The position numbers were made by a program, and so were the translations under genes. Below the pieces are notes generated by a model. That model searched no databases. It had not been told where the DNA came from and worked only from the letters and a program-made list of their open reading frames with translations. From Microbacterium sp. (GTDB taxonomy: Bacteria; Actinomycetota; Actinomycetes; Actinomycetales; Microbacteriaceae), in the NCBI GenBank assembly GCA_003524435.1, contig DQHP01000023.1:1-7909 (forward strand): 7,909 nucleotides of DNA, given 5' to 3'. Below are positions 6,557 through 7,909 of this stretch, piece after piece; within the stretch, counting starts at the first letter, position 1; each line of letters starts with the position of its first letter.

Positions 6557-7558
6557 TTACTTCTTCTTGACTGCTGCGAACAGGTCTTCAGAGACGTAGT
6601 CGGCCGCGTTGTCTTTGGTGACAAGCTCGGTGCCGGCATCGATCTCTGCGTCCACGTCGCCACCCTCGGCCACGGTGAGCGCGGTCTGTGCGGCCACGCT
6701 TCCGAGGTCGATCGGGTCGTTCAGCGATGTGGCGATGTACTGGTCGGTCTCATCGATGGCGGTGACGGCTTCCATGAGTCCGTCAACACCGGCGACGAGC
6801 ACGTCATCGCGACCGTTTTCTTGCAGCACCTGCAGTGCACCCAGGGCCATATCGTCGTTGTGCGCGTAGACGACCTTGACGTCGGGGTTCGCCTGCAGGA
6901 GGTCCTGCATGGCGGCGACTGCGTTGGCACGCACGTATTCGGCGTAAGGGCCTTCAACGAAGGTCACATTGTCAGCGCCTTCGAATGCCTTGTGAAAGCC
7001 TTCGGAGCGGTCGATTGCAACTGTTCCGCCAGCGTCGCCCTGAATCTCGATGATCTTGCCGCCCTCGTCGCCGAGAGCTTCCTTGACTGCTTCGCCGACG
7101 AGTTCGCCCATGGCGACGTTGTCACGTCCGACGTGTGCGACCGCGCCTTCTGCGGGGCGGTCAACGGTGACGACCGGAACGCCAGCGGCCTTTGCGGAGG
7201 CGAGGCTGGGGGCAATGCCCTGCGGGTCGACCGGGTTGATGAGGAGAACATCGACGCCTCGGGTGAGGAGGTCTTCGATGTCGTTGTTCTGCTTGGTGAT
7301 GTCGCCGTTGGCGTCGACGTACTCGAGGGTGGCGCCTGCTTCTTCTGCACCCTTCTTCACACCCTCGCCGAGTTCGACGTAAAACGGGGACTGCTGCGTT
7401 GCCTGGCTGAATCCGATGGAAATCTCGCCGTCCGCGGGGGCGTCGTCGCCTGCTCCGCCGCCGGGGGTTGTGCTGACGCCACAAGCGGACAGCGCAAGTG
7501 CGCCTGCCGCGAGGGCTGCCAGTGCGACACCGGCCCGCACTTTTCGCACAATGTTCAT
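6557..7558 (-). CDS. Sugar/polyol ABC transporter substrate-binding lipoprotein, RbsB type
   Basis: This 333-residue extracellular protein captures the substrate and delivers it to the RbsC/RbsA-type transporter encoded downstream. A lipoprotein signal is clear: positive start MNIVRKVR, hydrophobic stretch 9-24, lipobox LSAC with Cys26, then a flexible GGGAGDD linker. The mature part is a periplasmic-binding-protein type I fold: NNDIEDLLTRGVDVLLINPV (91-110), VDRP (132-135), an IDRSEGF turn (182-188), AHNDDMALGAL (232-242) and AGVDG (256-260). Compared with E. coli RbsB from memory, the pocket residues Asp/Arg of VDR, Arg184, Asn234 and Asp259 are kept, one of the two stacking Phe is Tyr60, and the terminal Gln contact seems absent, suggesting a related but non-ribose ligand. 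The start has AAGGAGG 7 nt upstream. It is the first gene of the operon, far from its ATPase and permease. Confidence 0.95.
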   Translation of the reverse strand: MNIVRKVRAGVALAALAAGALALSACGVSTTPGGGAGDDAPADGEISIGFSQATQQSPFYVELGEGVKKGAEEAGATLEYVDANGDITKQNNDIEDLLTRGVDVLLINPVDPQGIAPSLASAKAAGVPVVTVDRPAEGAVAHVGRDNVAMGELVGEAVKEALGDEGGKIIEIQGDAGGTVAIDRSEGFHKAFEGADNVTFVEGPYAEYVRANAVAAMQDLLQANPDVKVVYAHNDDMALGALQVLQENGRDDVLVAGVDGLMEAVTAIDETDQYIATSLNDPIDLGSVAAQTALTVAEGGDVDAEIDAGTELVTKDNAADYVSEDLFAAVKKK

Positions 7559-7559
7559 G

Positions 7560-7579
7560 ACTGAACCTCCTTGGTCAGT
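7560..7579 (-). promoter_or_regulatory. SD sequence of the binding-protein gene set in a small hairpin
   Basis: On the minus strand ACTGACC-AAGGA-GGTTCAGT can form a 7-bp stem with one bulged T and a 5-nt loop. The SD AAGGAGG (7572-7566) lies across the loop and one side of the stem, 7 nt before the ATG at 7558. The SD is very strong, as expected for a highly expressed binding protein; the hairpin may modulate its access or be incidental. Confidence 0.5.
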
Positions 7580-7603
7580 TGATGCTCGGGTTGCTCTCTT
7601 GAG

Positions 7604-7631
7604 ATTAAGAAGAACAGCGCGAGCGCGTCAA
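7604..7631 (-). promoter_or_regulatory. Likely sigma-70 promoter of the transport/catabolic operon
   Basis: On the minus strand TTGACG (7631-7626, five of six matches to the -35 consensus) is followed after 16 nt by CTTAAT (7609-7604, four of six matches to the -10). Transcription would begin near 7597, giving a leader of about 40 nt before the ATG at 7558. Its place directly upstream of the first operon gene supports it. Confidence 0.55.
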
Positions 7632-7645
7632 CACATGAGGAGGAA

Positions 7646-7685
7646 AGTGCGCATATGAGCTACAAGAGTGCCCACGAGTGCGCAT
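7646..7685 (-). repeat. Paired 9-bp direct repeats upstream of the operon promoter, candidate regulator sites
   Basis: AGTGCGCAT occurs at 7646-7654 and 7677-7685 (ATGCGCACT on the minus strand), with a 31-bp period, almost exactly three helical turns, so both copies face the same side of the DNA. Each has the self-complementary core TGCGCA. They are centred roughly 53 and 84 nt upstream of the predicted start point, where an activator would usually bind. The SorC-family protein of the operon is the natural candidate; this is an inference. Confidence 0.4.
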
Positions 7686-7687
7686 CT

Positions 7688-7706
7688 GCACACGAATTCG
7701 GTGTGC
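7688..7706. repeat. Inverted repeat between the upstream kinase gene and the operon promoter
   Basis: GCACAC (7688-7693) and GTGTGC (7701-7706) form 6-bp perfect arms around a 7-nt centre. It starts 22 nt after the kinase stop and abuts the second 9-bp repeat. No T-run follows on the minus strand, so it could be a weak terminator of the kinase transcript or part of the operator region. Confidence 0.35.
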
Positions 7707-7728
7707 GAAGAGTTGCTAAAGGCGCGGC

Positions 7729-7909
7729 TCAACGCCTGCGGAGGAACTCCTCGACTTCAGCCGCGGTCGGTGCTGTCGTCGGTCCACGACGGGTGACTTT
7801 AATGGCGGCGGCGGCATTCGCGCGGCGGCAGGCTTCTACCCACAGCGCCGCGTCAGTGTCACTGCTCGCCTCGGCGATGCCCGCCAGCAGTGCGCCGGTG
7901 TGAGTGTCG
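7729..7909 (-). CDS. C-terminus of a PfkB/ribokinase-family sugar kinase, partial
   Basis: Only the last 59 codons are present; the gene continues past the right edge. The visible part starts DTHTGALLAGIAEA, matching the end of the PfkB signature (GAGDTFxGAL), in which the Asp is the catalytic base; so the window cuts the gene almost exactly at the active-site aspartate. It continues with an alpha-helical segment and the typical ribokinase-family tail (AAAAIKVTRRGPTTAPT, then EVEEFLRRR before the TGA). Family members phosphorylate ribose, fructose, 2-keto-3-deoxygluconate, nucleosides and others; the specificity-determining part is outside the window. It is on the operon strand, 170 nt upstream of the binding-protein gene and separated by a promoter, so it may belong to the same sugar-use locus but a different transcript. 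Ribokinases often neighbour RbsABC-like transporters. Confidence 0.8.
   Translation of the reverse strand, partial: DTHTGALLAGIAEASSDTDAALWVEACRRANAAAAIKVTRRGPTTAPTAAEVEEFLRRR

Noticed and set aside
6515..7564. 349-codon plus-strand open frame exactly antisense to the binding-protein gene
   Set aside because: Its residues mirror the codon pattern of the binding-protein gene; no domain or signal of its own, and it would start inside the hairpin.
7655..7903. 82-codon plus-strand frame with a GAGGAGG 11 nt before its ATG
   Set aside because: The SD-like match is tempting, but most of the frame is antisense to the PfkB kinase end, the product has low complexity, and the spacing is long.

Overview
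The window is high-GC, gene-dense DNA in which every supported gene lies on the minus strand. The strong SD sequences, the lipoprotein signal, the gene families and the codon bias suggest a high-GC Gram-positive bacterium (Actinomycetota, possibly a Microbacteriaceae-like lineage). The taxon is an inference.

Read in the direction of transcription (right to left), the window opens with the last 59 codons of a PfkB/ribokinase-family sugar kinase (7729-7909). A 170-nt intergenic region follows, with a plausible sigma-70 promoter, two identical 9-bp elements and an inverted repeat. Then comes a six-gene operon: an RbsB-type lipoprotein sugar-binding protein (6557-7558), a strong 14-bp stem-loop, a GatD-like zinc-dependent polyol dehydrogenase (5403-6485), an FGGY-family kinase (3830-5386), a SorC-family sugar-responsive regulator (2886-3833), an RbsA-type double ATPase (1351-2889) and an RbsC-type permease (326-1354). 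The last four genes are joined by three consecutive 4-bp ATGA stop/start overlaps. A short stem-loop follows the permease stop. After a 215-nt gap, another minus-strand gene begins (1-110), encoding the N-terminus of a Rossmann-fold NAD(P)-binding protein that resembles the DUF2520/pyrroline-carboxylate reductase type.

Together the operon looks like a self-contained uptake and catabolism unit for a polyol or related sugar. The binding protein, ATPase and permease import the unphosphorylated substrate. The dehydrogenase and the FGGY kinase convert it to a phosphorylated ketose in one order or the other, and the SorC protein senses a (probably phosphorylated) intermediate and controls the operon. 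The substrate cannot be read from sequence alone; C4-C6 polyols such as xylitol, arabitol, ribitol, erythritol or galactitol are candidates. The hairpin after the binding-protein gene would let the binding protein be made in excess over the enzymes and membrane parts.

No RNA genes, CRISPR arrays, insertion sequences or phage genes were seen.
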